Assembly (NCBI GenBank): GCA_903877385.1
Contig: CAIRDP010000063.1
Span: forward strand, 1-64,000
DNA: 64,000 nucleotides
Direction: 5' to 3'
Source of the DNA: an uncultured Bacteroidales bacterium
Lineage (GTDB): Bacteria > Bacteroidota > Bacteroidia > Bacteroidales > FEN-979
The first letter of the stretch is position 1; every line of letters begins with the position of its first letter. A model generated the notes under the pieces. That model worked only from the letters and a program-made list of their open reading frames with translations, made no database searches and was not told the origin of the DNA. The position numbers and the translations under genes were made by a program. Of this stretch, positions 1-8,146 are shown piece by piece.

Positions 1-1
1 C

Positions 2-253
2 ATTCTTATGGATGAGCCCGCCAGCGCACTCGATCCGATATCCACAGGCAAAATAGAAGAACTTATTTTTGAGCTTAAAAAGGATTACACTATCGTCATA
101 GTCACCCATAATATGCAGCAGGCGGCCCGTGTAAGCGACTTTACTGCTTTTTTCTATATGGGTGAACTTATAGAACACGGCAAAACCCGAAAGATCTTTA
201 CAACTCCCGATAAAAAGCAAACGGAAGAATACATCACCGGAAGGTTCGGTTGA
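2..253 (+). CDS. pstB: Phosphate ABC transporter ATP-binding protein PstB, C-terminal part
   Basis: This is the last 83 codons of an ABC ATPase; the start lies outside the window. The frame opens with the Walker B sequence ILMDEP, followed by the D-loop SALDP and the H-loop histidine in VTHNMQQA, in the spacing usual for PstB. The tail, with a FYMGEL stretch and the ending EEYITGRFG, is also PstB-like. PstB powers high-affinity phosphate import through PstSCA in the inner membrane. phoU follows 48 bp downstream on the same strand, the classical pst-phoU order, which makes the PstB assignment much firmer than the ATPase motifs alone would. Confidence 0.93.
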   Translation: MLMDEPASALDPISTGKIEELIFELKKDYTIVIVTHNMQQAARVSDFTAFFYMGELIEHGKTRKIFTTPDKKQTEEYITGRFG

Positions 254-301
254 TGGTTCGACATGGTATCAGTTAACAACTAATCATAAAGAAATAGAAT
301 C

Positions 302-1078
302 ATGGAACGTCATTTTGAACTCGAATTGGAAAAGCTGAACAAGCGTTTGATTAAGATGGGAAACCTGGTTGCTGAACAGGTCCATAATGTGTTTGATGCA
401 CTGTTAAAGGGTGATACGGAACTAGCCCATCAGATTATAGTCAAGGACAGCAAGGTAGATAAGCTTGATAACAAGATCGACAAGCTTTGCCAGAGATTGT
501 TCGCCCTTACCCAGCCTGTGGCAACTGACCTGAGGCTGATCATGTCGGCGCTCAGGATCAATAACGATCTTGAAAGGATGGGAGATCATGCCGTTTCTAT
601 TGCACATAAGATTGAGGGGATCAGTGATTATAAGGAAATTATCATTGAACTGAAAATTGATGAGATTGTGAATATGACGGATATGATAGTGAAAGATGTG
701 ATCACAATCCTCAGCACAAAAAACGTTGCTTTTGTTAAGGATATATTTGAACTGGCATCTGCCATTGAAGAAAGAGTGCAAACTGCCACCGCTAAGATCA
801 TGGAAGAAATGATGCATAAAACCGATGTGATCGTTGTTGCAACAAACCTCATTATCATTCTTACAAATATTGAACGACTGGCAGGCTATTCAACAAATAT
901 TGCCGAATCCATCGTGTTTATTGTGGATGGCAGGATCATGAAACATAAGAAAAAGACCTTTGAGACTTTATATGTAACCGCCCCAGCTGAAACGGTAACT
1001 GATGCCGCTCCTACTCCGGACCAGGATATTGTTTCTGATCAGGGTGAGGAGCTTGCTTCTGAGCATACCCCTTCATAA
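302..1078 (+). CDS. phoU: Phosphate signalling protein PhoU
   Basis: This 258-residue protein has two PhoU helical-bundle repeats (about residues 1-110 and 115-215). It contains the family signatures DKLDNKID near residue 55, the stretch TDLRLIMSALRINNDLERMGD near 95-115, and NLERLAGYSTNIAE-like residues near 195. PhoU links the Pst transporter to the PhoR/PhoB pathway and restrains phosphate uptake and Pho gene expression. The acidic, Pro/Thr-rich C-terminal extension of about 35 residues is longer than in the E. coli protein and of unknown role. It sits directly after pstB and before a PhoB-like regulator, so the three probably form one unit. The ATG start gives a normal N-terminus (MERHFELELEKL). 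Confidence 0.95.
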   Translation: MERHFELELEKLNKRLIKMGNLVAEQVHNVFDALLKGDTELAHQIIVKDSKVDKLDNKIDKLCQRLFALTQPVATDLRLIMSALRINNDLERMGDHAVSIAHKIEGISDYKEIIIELKIDEIVNMTDMIVKDVITILSTKNVAFVKDIFELASAIEERVQTATAKIMEEMMHKTDVIVVATNLIIILTNIERLAGYSTNIAESIVFIVDGRIMKHKKKTFETLYVTAPAETVTDAAPTPDQDIVSDQGEELASEHTPS

Positions 1079-1148
1079 GGTTTAAAATTTTTCCAAAGTA
1101 ACAGGGATATTATAAATTTAATTGCCTTACAGGTATTTCCATGTCATC

Positions 1149-1847
1149 ATGATATCCACCAGGGAGAACAAAGATATTATTATTCTTTTAGTGGATGACG
1201 ATGCCGAGATCCTTGATTTTATGGGCTTTACCCTGGGAGGGGAGGGATTCCAGATACTAAAGGCAGGAAGTGGTAAGATAGCTCTTACGATTGCTAAAGA
1301 GTATAAACCCCATCTGATTATACTTGACATCATGCTGCCTGACTTCGATGGGATTGAAGCCTGTAATCAGCTTCGGCAGATCCCCGAAACACAAAATTCA
1401 CTTATCCTGTTTTTAACTGCGAGGGGCGAAGATTATTCCCAAATCGCCGGATTTGAAGCAGGGGCAGATGATTACGTTAAAAAGCCCATCAACCCCAAAG
1501 TTCTGATCAGCAGAATTCATGCGCTTTTACGAAGGTTCAGGTCGATAACTGAACTATCTGGAAAGATTAGAACCCGGGAATTCGTTGTAGATCTTGACCG
1601 TTACATCGTGGTTAAAAACGGGAAAGAAATTACCTTCACTTATAAAGAATTCGAGTTGATGCAACTTCTTGTTTCGCATCCGAATATAGTATTTACACGG
1701 GCTGATATTTTATCCCGGGTCTGGAGAGACACAAGAGTAGAAGGCGACCGTACCATAAACGTACATATACACAGGATCCGTAAAAAGACCGGGACCGACT
1801 GGATTAAAACGATTAAAAACGTAGGTTATAAATACGAAGGGGAATAA
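1149..1847 (+). CDS. PhoB-like OmpR-family response regulator
   Basis: A 232-residue response regulator with a receiver domain (residues 10-125; acidic pair in LLVDDD, phospho-acceptor Asp in LIILDIMLP, Lys in YVKKP) and a winged-helix DNA-binding domain (about 135-230). I place the start at the ATG at 1149; an in-frame TTG at 1122 would only add nine residues without matching the family. No histidine kinase gene is adjacent. It follows phoU, so a role as PhoB-type regulator of phosphate genes is likely. A close paralogue lies at 16944; the recognition-helix region here (RTINVHIHRIRKK) departs from the usual RTIDVHIRRIREK seen in the paralogue, so the two may not bind identical sites. Confidence 0.85.
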   Translation: MISTRENKDIIILLVDDDAEILDFMGFTLGGEGFQILKAGSGKIALTIAKEYKPHLIILDIMLPDFDGIEACNQLRQIPETQNSLILFLTARGEDYSQIAGFEAGADDYVKKPINPKVLISRIHALLRRFRSITELSGKIRTREFVVDLDRYIVVKNGKEITFTYKEFELMQLLVSHPNIVFTRADILSRVWRDTRVEGDRTINVHIHRIRKKTGTDWIKTIKNVGYKYEGE

Positions 1848-1864
1848 GTATTTGTAGTCCATGT

Positions 1865-1918
1865 ATAAAAACAAAAGCAGGCAGAAAGGAATTCAATTCT
1901 GCCTGCTTTTGTTTTTAT
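1865..1918. terminator. Bidirectional rho-independent terminator
   Basis: A perfect 22-bp inverted repeat (1865-1886 with 1897-1918) surrounds a 10-nt loop. The core of the stem is GCAGGCAGAA / TTCTGCCTGC, flanked by A-rich and T-rich arms, so the hairpin is followed by a U-tract in both directions. It lies exactly between the convergent PhoB-like gene and the T9SS-type gene and can serve both. Confidence 0.9.
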
Positions 1919-1925
1919 TATTAGG

Positions 1926-4646
1926 CTAATTACTGATAACAACCTTTCGGATGATTTTAATATCGCTGCTGGTGAATACAATGGTATAGACTCCCGCAGG
2001 AGTTGGTCTGATGTCGATTAGCTGTGAAATTGTGCCATGGACCCTGATATCGGTTTTCAGGTATACTCTGGTCCCAAGTTCATTATAGATTGCAATGTTG
2101 AAAGAAGCATCGGTGGGCCAGCTAATACTGGCTGTAAAACTTCCGTTATTAGGCACAGGATAAATACTGAATTGACCATCTGCATTATCCACAATTCCTA
2201 CACCCTGAATGTATTTATGGTTGGATGTGTCAGATGAACAATTCTGCAATGTCACTTCTGTCCAATACCAGCCGGGCTCGTTTGCAGGAACACTGTAGGA
2301 CTGGGATGTGGCTCCTGCAACGGCTGTTCCATCATGATACCACTGATTTCCATCAGCAGCGCTTGAGTTCAGCATCTGGCCGTTGGCTGTAATGACCGGT
2401 GTCTGAGGTATGGGGTTGACGGTAATGGCCAGGCTTGAAGCTGTTCCGTTCCCGCAAACGTTATTACCATAAACGCTGACATTCCCTGAAACTGCGTTAG
2501 GTGAATAATTTGCAGTGATGCTGTTGGTTCCTGATCCGCTGGATATGCTTACACCGGAGGGGAGTGTCCACACATATGAAACGGCATTAACAACGGGGGC
2601 TACGGAGTATGCAATACCCTGTTCCCCGGCACAGAGGGTACTCAGGCCGGAGATGGAACCGGCAGTACCGGGAACAGGATTTACAGTAACCGGGAAAACA
2701 GTTGGAGTTGCAGGGATACATCCGTTGGAATTGGTATAGCTCACAGTCAGTGATTGTGTGCCAGCAGCTGGCCAGAGCACCTGAATCGTATTGTTACCGG
2801 CCCCTGCAGTGATGGTTCCGCCTGAAGTAATAGTCCAGTTATAGTTCGTCATGCCTGGTTCTGTTGTATAAGTATAGTACCCTGAATTGGCACAAAGGCT
2901 GTTGTTTCCCGTAATAGTTGGGACAGGCAGGGGATATACAGTTACAGCCTGGCTTGCCGTACTTGTACATAAATTCGCATGGGTCACGGTCACCGAATAA
3001 GTCCCGCTTGCAGTTACGGTGATGGATGATGTGGTTGCACCTGTCGACCACAGATAAGTGTTATTGATATTGGTTCCACCTGATGCAACCAGGGTTACTG
3101 ATCCCCCTGAGCAGAATGTTGTATTACCGCCCGGAGTTATTGAAGCCGCAAAACCGGTACAGATATCCAGGTCAAGTCCCGTAAGCAGATCAGACCTGAA
3201 TTTGCGGAGGTTCCCCACTAAATCTTTCGCTTCAAACCCGTCATTATAAAGTATAACATCCCCGCCATCTGTAACAACCTGGATCTGTGACAATGATAAT
3301 TGGGAATTGACGTAAACCGGCATAATACCTTCCATTTTTAAAACACCGCTTGCTGAGCTCGGAACTAAAACAGGTGCATCGGCAGGGTATCCTGTCCATT
3401 TGTACAAATCATTTACACCCGCGTCTCCTGATGGTCCGGCAATCAGTATATAGGTTCCGTTTGTAAGCCTGATTATATCCCGTATGCCTCTGTTATTCAG
3501 GTTTAGCTCAATAGGCTGGCCAAACGCCGGATTTCCGACAGGAGAACCATTATTGAACCAGGATTCAAAATTAAGTATTGGAGCGATTACAGCATTTGTA
3601 CAGTTACTGACGGGTACCAAGGGGGCTCTCAGCCCGAGGTACAAGGTCGTGTTATCCGGTCCGAAGACCATTCCTTCCAGTGAGAATCCATTGGTAGCTT
3701 TTGAATCCACTCCTGCAGTAGCCGATGAGGTGAAAGCATAACCATTGGCATCTCCCCAGGCAAGGAGGGCGGTCCTGATATTCACATAGCCGGCAAAAGT
3801 AAAGGCCGTAGACGCCCCTGTACCTGTAACTGTGGTCGCAAAAAGCCTGTCACGGTTGGGTTTGTTGGGGAATGGAGCGGCTCCATTACTCATTGAGCCT
3901 GACCAATACATCTTATTTGAAACCGAAGGACTTTTTGCTGCAGCTTCCAGGTCTACTTCAGGATGCCCCGGATCAGGCAGAGCAAGGTTTGAAGAATAAT
4001 CGTAGGATACAGCAGGTAAACCGGATGCTGATCTTGAATAAACGTTCAGATAATCAAATTCATCATCCCCGCTGATATAATAATTATTATCCAATGCTAT
4101 CGCATCTGAGGCATCCGACATGCCGGTATGCCAGAAAGTGTTTGCAGGATCAGTAAGATCGGCGATCACACCACTTAAAGTATAAGGACTTGCAGGGGAA
4201 ACTGTCACGCCGCCATCAATATAATCGGAAGTAGTTGCAGTGTTTATTGCAATAGTAGGAACAGTATTATCATTATCCAGAATTGAAATATACTGAATTG
4301 TTGTAGCCCCCAGTACCATTCCCGCAGATGGGTTGCTTATAGTTAATATGGCAGTTTCTGTAGGTTCAAAAACGGCATCGTCAACAACCGTAAAAGTGAC
4401 TGTACCTGTTGAAGCTCCTGCGGGTATTGTGATTGTTGAATTGGAAAGGGTGTAATCACCTGTTGTAATTCCAGCTCCTGATACACCAAGAGACACAGTT
4501 TGTGCAGTTGCAACCGGGGATGAGGCAATAGCAGTAACTGTAACTACCGTTGAGGCAGCTTCTGAACCGATGTTTGTGCTGACATCAAGATTTACAATAG
4601 GAGTTCCTGAATCAACGGGTGAAAATGAAATGCCTTTATAAAACAC
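1926..4646 (-). CDS. Large extracellular protein with Calx-beta, propeller-like, Ig/PKD-like and T9SS sorting domains
   Basis: The 906 residues read, in order: a Calx-beta domain (about 15-135, ending with the typical SILDNDN), a region of about 350 residues resembling DUF3616 or esterase-like-phytase beta-propellers (motifs such as SLEGMVFGPDNTTLYLGLR), several Ig/PKD-like repeats rich in Gly, Thr and Ser (about 515-800), and a C-terminal T9SS type A sorting domain (YPVPNNGSF start, AGVYTIVF and RKVVISN end). Such proteins are exported through the outer membrane and released or anchored at the surface. The GTG start at 4646 has no signal peptide, and the frame stays open and protein-like up to 4796, so the true N-terminus is probably missing or frameshifted. 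The propeller may act on phosphate esters, given the neighbours, but that is inference. Confidence 0.75.
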   Translation of the reverse strand: MFYKGISFSPVDSGTPIVNLDVSTNIGSEAASTVVTVTAIASSPVATAQTVSLGVSGAGITTGDYTLSNSTITIPAGASTGTVTFTVVDDAVFEPTETAILTISNPSAGMVLGATTIQYISILDNDNTVPTIAINTATTSDYIDGGVTVSPASPYTLSGVIADLTDPANTFWHTGMSDASDAIALDNNYYISGDDEFDYLNVYSRSASGLPAVSYDYSSNLALPDPGHPEVDLEAAAKSPSVSNKMYWSGSMSNGAAPFPNKPNRDRLFATTVTGTGASTAFTFAGYVNIRTALLAWGDANGYAFTSSATAGVDSKATNGFSLEGMVFGPDNTTLYLGLRAPLVPVSNCTNAVIAPILNFESWFNNGSPVGNPAFGQPIELNLNNRGIRDIIRLTNGTYILIAGPSGDAGVNDLYKWTGYPADAPVLVPSSASGVLKMEGIMPVYVNSQLSLSQIQVVTDGGDVILYNDGFEAKDLVGNLRKFRSDLLTGLDLDICTGFAASITPGGNTTFCSGGSVTLVASGGTNINNTYLWSTGATTSSITVTASGTYSVTVTHANLCTSTASQAVTVYPLPVPTITGNNSLCANSGYYTYTTEPGMTNYNWTITSGGTITAGAGNNTIQVLWPAAGTQSLTVSYTNSNGCIPATPTVFPVTVNPVPGTAGSISGLSTLCAGEQGIAYSVAPVVNAVSYVWTLPSGVSISSGSGTNSITANYSPNAVSGNVSVYGNNVCGNGTASSLAITVNPIPQTPVITANGQMLNSSAADGNQWYHDGTAVAGATSQSYSVPANEPGWYWTEVTLQNCSSDTSNHKYIQGVGIVDNADGQFSIYPVPNNGSFTASISWPTDASFNIAIYNELGTRVYLKTDIRVHGTISQLIDIRPTPAGVYTIVFTSSDIKIIRKVVISN

Positions 4647-4825
4647 GCCTGCTGTTGCATTTACCAGGGTTGTTACTGTGGAAGATGCCGCCGTACCATT
4701 ATCAGTAATTTTAATTACCCTGTTCCCTGCAGTTTCAAATGTTGTTGTGTATAATGTGATGTGGCTTGACCTTCGGTAAAAATACCATCGAAGGCATTAT
4801 GGATGCTTAAAATTATGATTGCCAT
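4647..4825 (-). pseudogene. Probable 5' remnant of the T9SS-type gene with a frameshift
   Basis: Upstream of the GTG at 4646 the same frame remains open to a TAA at 4797-4799 and encodes a coherent PKD-like stretch (FETAGNRVIKITDNG) without a usual start codon. A second frame, opening with ATG at 4823-4825, reads MAIIILSIHNAFDG then FTEGQATSHYT and stops soon after the ACA-rich tract near 4741-4755. Joining the two frames by a one-base slip there would give one continuous protein. Even so it would lack a clear signal peptide, so the gene is either 5'-truncated or the sequence has an error. What I see is the two open frames; the join is inference. Confidence 0.4.
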
Positions 4826-4884
4826 TATTTAATCGTTATTTAACCCTTTTTTAAAATTGGGAAACAGCCCCGGAATTACCTTTA
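4806..4884 (+). promoter_or_regulatory. Candidate PhoB-type operator array and promoter for the 4910 phosphoesterase gene
   Basis: TTAA-centred hexamers occur at 4806 (CTTAAA), 4828 (TTTAAT), 4839 (TTTAAC) and 4850 (TTTAAA), all in one 11-bp register; the position at 4817 is degenerate. The last hexamer runs straight into ATTGGG, whose ATTG (4856-4859) can serve as -33 element. After 17 bp comes TACCTTTA (4877-4884), one base off the Bacteroidota -7 consensus TAnnTTTG. The start codon is 25 bp further on. The same layout occurs before plcP and the TonB receptor gene. Confidence 0.6.
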
Positions 4885-4909
4885 CAGTTCAAAATTTAAC
4901 TCCATTCAC

Positions 4910-6241
4910 ATGAAAAAGCTATCCCTACTTCTTGCTGTTCTTTGCATTCTGTCCTTTACTGCTTGTAAAAAAAGCAGCAGTGATAATCAAACAACCCCAA
5001 CAAAAAGCACCTATAAAATAGCTGTGCTTTCCGACATTCATTATATGGATCCCTCACTTCTGGTTCATGACGGACCTGCATTTCAGGAATATCTTAAGAT
5101 GGATAGAAAATTACTTGCCGAAAGTGATGCAATTCTCAGGGAATCCGTTTCGGAACTCCTTGCTGCAAAGCCTGACCTTGTGCTTTTTTCGGGGGACTTA
5201 ACAAAGGATGGTGAACTGATAAGCCATCAATCTGTTGCAGGATTTATTTTACAGTTAATTAATGCCGGGATTAAAGTCAGGGTAACTGTTGGAAATCATG
5301 ATGTGAATAATCCCCATGCATTAAAGTATGATGGCTCCACTGCCACCCGGGTTCCTTCGGTTACGGCTAACGATATAAAATCAATTTATGCAAATAGCGG
5401 GTATGGAGATGCTTTATATTCTGATCCCAATTCTTTGAGCTATGTTTCTGAGCCTATTCCCAATCTATGGCTGCTCACAATCGATGCTGCCGAATATTAT
5501 AATAATAATGATTCCACTGATGTCACAGCAGGTAAAATTAAACCCGAAACCATGACCTGGGCATTGGCTCGCCTGGCTGAAGCAAATCAGAAAGGTAAAA
5601 CTGTTATCGGGATGATGCATCACGGGATCCTTGAACATTTCAGCGGGGAGGCAACCATGTTTCCCGAGTATGTAGTTGATAGCTGGTCCTCAGTTTCAGA
5701 TCAGTTGATGAATGCCGGATTAAAGATTATATTTACAGGGCATTTCCATGCTAATGATATTGTTAAAAAAGCAAGCGGAAGTAATTTCCTGTTTGATATT
5801 GAAACAGGCTCCACGGTAACTTATCCCTGTCCTTACCGTGTTATTACATACATTAAAGATTCATCCCTTGCCATAACTACAAACCATATCACAACCATCA
5901 ACTATGCTGGTTTGAACGGACAGCCTTTTACTACCTATGCAAAAAATGCGCTTCAGGCAGGGATGGACACATTATCCAAACTCACACTTATGGCTCCACC
6001 ATATAATGCCCCGGCTCCGATTGCCATGGCCGTTGCCCCAAGGATGAGGAACGCCATGATGGCCCATTATGCAGGAGATGAAGTCCTGTCGGCAGATGAA
6101 AATACTCTTATACAGGCCACGATTGGCCAGTCCGGTGCCTTAGGACCAATGCTCAATCTGTATTTAATGAGTCTCTGGACTGATTTGCCGCCGAAGGACA
6201 ATACTTTGACTATCAATCTGAAAACAGGGAATGCAAATTAA
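4910..6241 (+). CDS. Calcineurin-type metallophosphoesterase lipoprotein
   Basis: A 443-residue protein starting with a lipoprotein signal (hydrophobic LLLAVLCILSF, lipobox SFTAC with Cys19, followed by KKSSS). All metal-binding blocks of the calcineurin-like phosphoesterase fold are present: SDIHY near residue 42, GDLTKDGE near 99, GNHD near 127, MMHHG near 239 and GHFHAND near 280. It is expected to be anchored to the outer or inner membrane facing the periplasm or outside and to release phosphate from mono- or diesters; the substrate cannot be told. It lies behind a PhoB-like promoter array and near pst-phoU, which fits a phosphate-scavenging role. No gene is closely attached downstream; a 126-bp gap separates it from the CBM48 remnant. 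Confidence 0.88.
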   Translation: MKKLSLLLAVLCILSFTACKKSSSDNQTTPTKSTYKIAVLSDIHYMDPSLLVHDGPAFQEYLKMDRKLLAESDAILRESVSELLAAKPDLVLFSGDLTKDGELISHQSVAGFILQLINAGIKVRVTVGNHDVNNPHALKYDGSTATRVPSVTANDIKSIYANSGYGDALYSDPNSLSYVSEPIPNLWLLTIDAAEYYNNNDSTDVTAGKIKPETMTWALARLAEANQKGKTVIGMMHHGILEHFSGEATMFPEYVVDSWSSVSDQLMNAGLKIIFTGHFHANDIVKKASGSNFLFDIETGSTVTYPCPYRVITYIKDSSLAITTNHITTINYAGLNGQPFTTYAKNALQAGMDTLSKLTLMAPPYNAPAPIAMAVAPRMRNAMMAHYAGDEVLSADENTLIQATIGQSGALGPMLNLYLMSLWTDLPPKDNTLTINLKTGNAN

Positions 6242-6556
6242 TCCTGGGAAACGATTCTATAAATATCGTTCAATGGAGTTTCAGTTATAAATGATGCTTG
6301 AGGTCATATTGCCTTATCTAAAGTTTATAGGTTTTTGACAAGGTTTAATTATAAATGAAATCAGAAAATGAGTATAAAAAAAGAGTATTTAAAAGCTAAA
6401 GGAACTTGTAAAGTTAAATTCAGTTTATCGCCTGACGTTGCGGCTTCTGCCGAGAAGGCATATCTTGTAGGAGATTTTAATAACTGGGATCCCAAGCAAA
6501 CACCAATGATAAAGAGGCGAAATGGAATTCATTCAGCTACAGTTGAACTTCCTCTT

Positions 6557-6564
6557 GGTAATGA
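6557..6564. repeat. Left target-site duplication of the IS256-type element
   Basis: GGTAATGA, identical to 8008-8015. The copy belongs to the host CBM48-domain frame (codons for Gly-Asn-Glu). Confidence 0.95.
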
Positions 6565-6617
6565 GGGAGTGTTCAATTAAGTGTGTCATTTCTTTCTTCC
6601 ATTGTTTCCTCAGTGTT

Positions 6618-6672
6618 TCCCTTCGGGGGTTTGCCTGGAGGCCGTAGGCCGGAAGGCAAACCCCCGAAGGGA
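6618..6672. repeat. Long perfect hairpin inside the IS, next to the transposase stop codon
   Basis: Two 19-nt arms (6618-6636 and 6654-6672) are perfect reverse complements with a GC-rich core (TCGGGGGTTTGCC and its complement). The 17-nt loop itself contains two GGCC blocks that can pair. It lies 12 bp past the transposase stop. There is no T-run on either side, so it is not a standard terminator; it could still block transcripts entering from the host gene or shield the 3' end of the transposase mRNA. Confidence 0.7.
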
Positions 6673-6684
6673 GTGGTTTCTATT

Positions 6685-7947
6685 TTAGGTCAGGTGCCTG
6701 ACATACCGTTCCCCAAAGTACTCCATGAGCTCACGCTGAATGACTACCCAGTGAAAGGCTCTTTTTTTCCAACTCCTTTCGCTGTATTTGAGGGTCAAAT
6801 ATAATTGTTTTAACAATCCCTTGTCATTACTCCAGGCACCCTTGGTTTTGGTGACTTTTCTCATAACCCTGTGAACAGCTTCAACTGGATTGGTGGTATA
6901 AATCATCCTTCGTATATTTTCTCCGTAATCCATAAAAGTCATTAAGTCATCCCAATCTGCGGCCCATGAGGGTTTTATTTCTTTGTATTTTGCATCCCAG
7001 CGTTGTCCAAACGCCTCCAATGCGATGGTTGCCTGTTCCCGGTCGGATGCAGTATAAATCACCTTTAAATCCCTGCAAACAGCCTTCCTATCCTTTTGGA
7101 TAACATAGCGTGTTGAATTGCGGATTTTATGTACAATGCAGCGTTGAACGGCCGAAGCAGGGAAGACCCGCTCAATGACATCCTTAAACCCAATAAGTCC
7201 ATCTACACTAAAAAAAATGACATCCTCAACGCCCCGGCGCTTTATATCTTCCAGTATCAGCCCCCATTGGCGCGCACCTTCCGTTTCGTTCAAATACATA
7301 CCCAGGATGTCTCTCTGCCCATCAACGGACACTGCATAAACGGTATAAATTGCTTTGGATATTACTTTACCATCTTCCCGAACCTTATAATGAATAGCAT
7401 CAAGATAGATTATGGTATAACAAGACGATAGAGGGCGTTGTTGCCATTCTATAATCTCGTTCCACACCCGATCTGTCACCGCACTAATGGCTCCCACACT
7501 GACTTCAAGACCATAAATCTGTTGCAATTGATGACGCACATCTTCAACCGATTGACCTCGGGCATAGAGGCTTAAAATAATGTCATCAAGCCCGGTTCCT
7601 AATTCCCGGGTCCTTTTCTTTACAATTATAGGCTCGTGATCTCCTGCCCGGTCCCGGGGCGTTTGGATGGATAAGGGACCTGCTGTACTGCGCAGGGACT
7701 TAACAGTGTGACCATTACGTCGATTTGTCGAACCTTCAGGTTTAGACTCTTCCAGGAAACTATCCATCTCTCCTTCAAGCGCCGCATTAACAAAGGTTTG
7801 TAGCAAATTTGTGAAAATACCTTTGTTCCCTAAAATTGGATCTCCTTTGTAGAGCCGGCTTAACATTTCGGTACGCATGTCATCGTCAGGAATAATCTCT
7901 TCCAAACGCATTCTCTTTTCTCTCTTCTTCGATTGTTGTTTTTCCAT
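6685..7947 (-). CDS. IS256-family (Mutator-type) transposase
   Basis: A 420-residue DDE transposase counted from the ATG at 7947; an in-frame TTG nine bases upstream is less likely. The N-terminal part has the family pattern EMDSFLEESKPEGSTNRRNG. The catalytic core contains the first Asp in IIYLDAIHYKVRE, the second in FFSVDGLIGFKD, followed by the CxxH-like VQRCIVHKIRNS typical of the family, and a C-terminal Glu in YTTNPVEAVHRVMR. It appears complete and undamaged. It is the only gene of the element and should cut and paste the IS using the 23-bp ends. Confidence 0.96.
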   Translation of the reverse strand: MEKQQSKKREKRMRLEEIIPDDDMRTEMLSRLYKGDPILGNKGIFTNLLQTFVNAALEGEMDSFLEESKPEGSTNRRNGHTVKSLRSTAGPLSIQTPRDRAGDHEPIIVKKRTRELGTGLDDIILSLYARGQSVEDVRHQLQQIYGLEVSVGAISAVTDRVWNEIIEWQQRPLSSCYTIIYLDAIHYKVREDGKVISKAIYTVYAVSVDGQRDILGMYLNETEGARQWGLILEDIKRRGVEDVIFFSVDGLIGFKDVIERVFPASAVQRCIVHKIRNSTRYVIQKDRKAVCRDLKVIYTASDREQATIALEAFGQRWDAKYKEIKPSWAADWDDLMTFMDYGENIRRMIYTTNPVEAVHRVMRKVTKTKGAWSNDKGLLKQLYLTLKYSERSWKKRAFHWVVIQRELMEYFGERYVRHLT

Positions 7948-8007
7948 GGTGGTCAAAGTTATTTAGTTTTGTTGATTTAACTTTGACACACTTTATTGAA
8001 CAGACTC

Positions 8008-8015
8008 GGTAATGA
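8008..8015. repeat. Right target-site duplication of the IS256-type element
   Basis: GGTAATGA, identical to 6557-6564; the host reading frame resumes directly after it. Confidence 0.95.
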
Positions 8016-8146
8016 ATACGAATTCAAATATTTTATCGACGGAACCCAGTGGGAAAATGAAAGTGAAGCAGACAAGAAAGTGGCTTCCGCATACCAGGAT
8101 TCTGACAATTCAGTAATTGTGGTGTAGCTTTCTGAATTAAGATTCC

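Larger units (their letters stand above)
6565..8007. mobile_element. IS256-family insertion sequence, 1443 bp
   Basis: The element is bounded by imperfect 23-bp terminal inverted repeats (6565-6587 and 7985-8007, 19 of 23 positions matching) and flanked on both sides by the direct repeat GGTAATGA (6557-6564 and 8008-8015). An 8-bp target duplication and a single Mutator/IS256-type transposase are the expected features of the family. The intact ends, intact transposase and perfect duplication indicate a recent, possibly still mobile copy. It landed inside the CBM48-domain gene. Confidence 0.95.
6368..8127 (+). pseudogene. Small CBM48 (isoamylase N-domain-like) protein gene, split by an IS element
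   Basis: The first part (6368-6564) encodes 66 residues with the CBM48/AMPK-beta-like signature AYLVGDFNNWDP. It is broken by the IS256-type insertion. The second part resumes at the far side with YEFKYFIDGTQWENE and ends at the TAG at 8125-8127. Removing the element and one copy of the 8-bp duplication restores an uninterrupted frame of 102 codons (the junction reads LPLGNEYEFKYF). In the present form translation runs into the IS and stops at 6580 after 71 codons. Similar short stand-alone proteins with this domain occur in Bacteroidota and are thought to bind glycogen-like glucans, but their role is not established. The gene is almost certainly inactive here. Confidence 0.9.

Noticed and set aside
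6583-6804. Plus-strand frame across the IS hairpin
   Set aside because: It is made by the GC-rich inverted repeat and the antisense of the transposase end.
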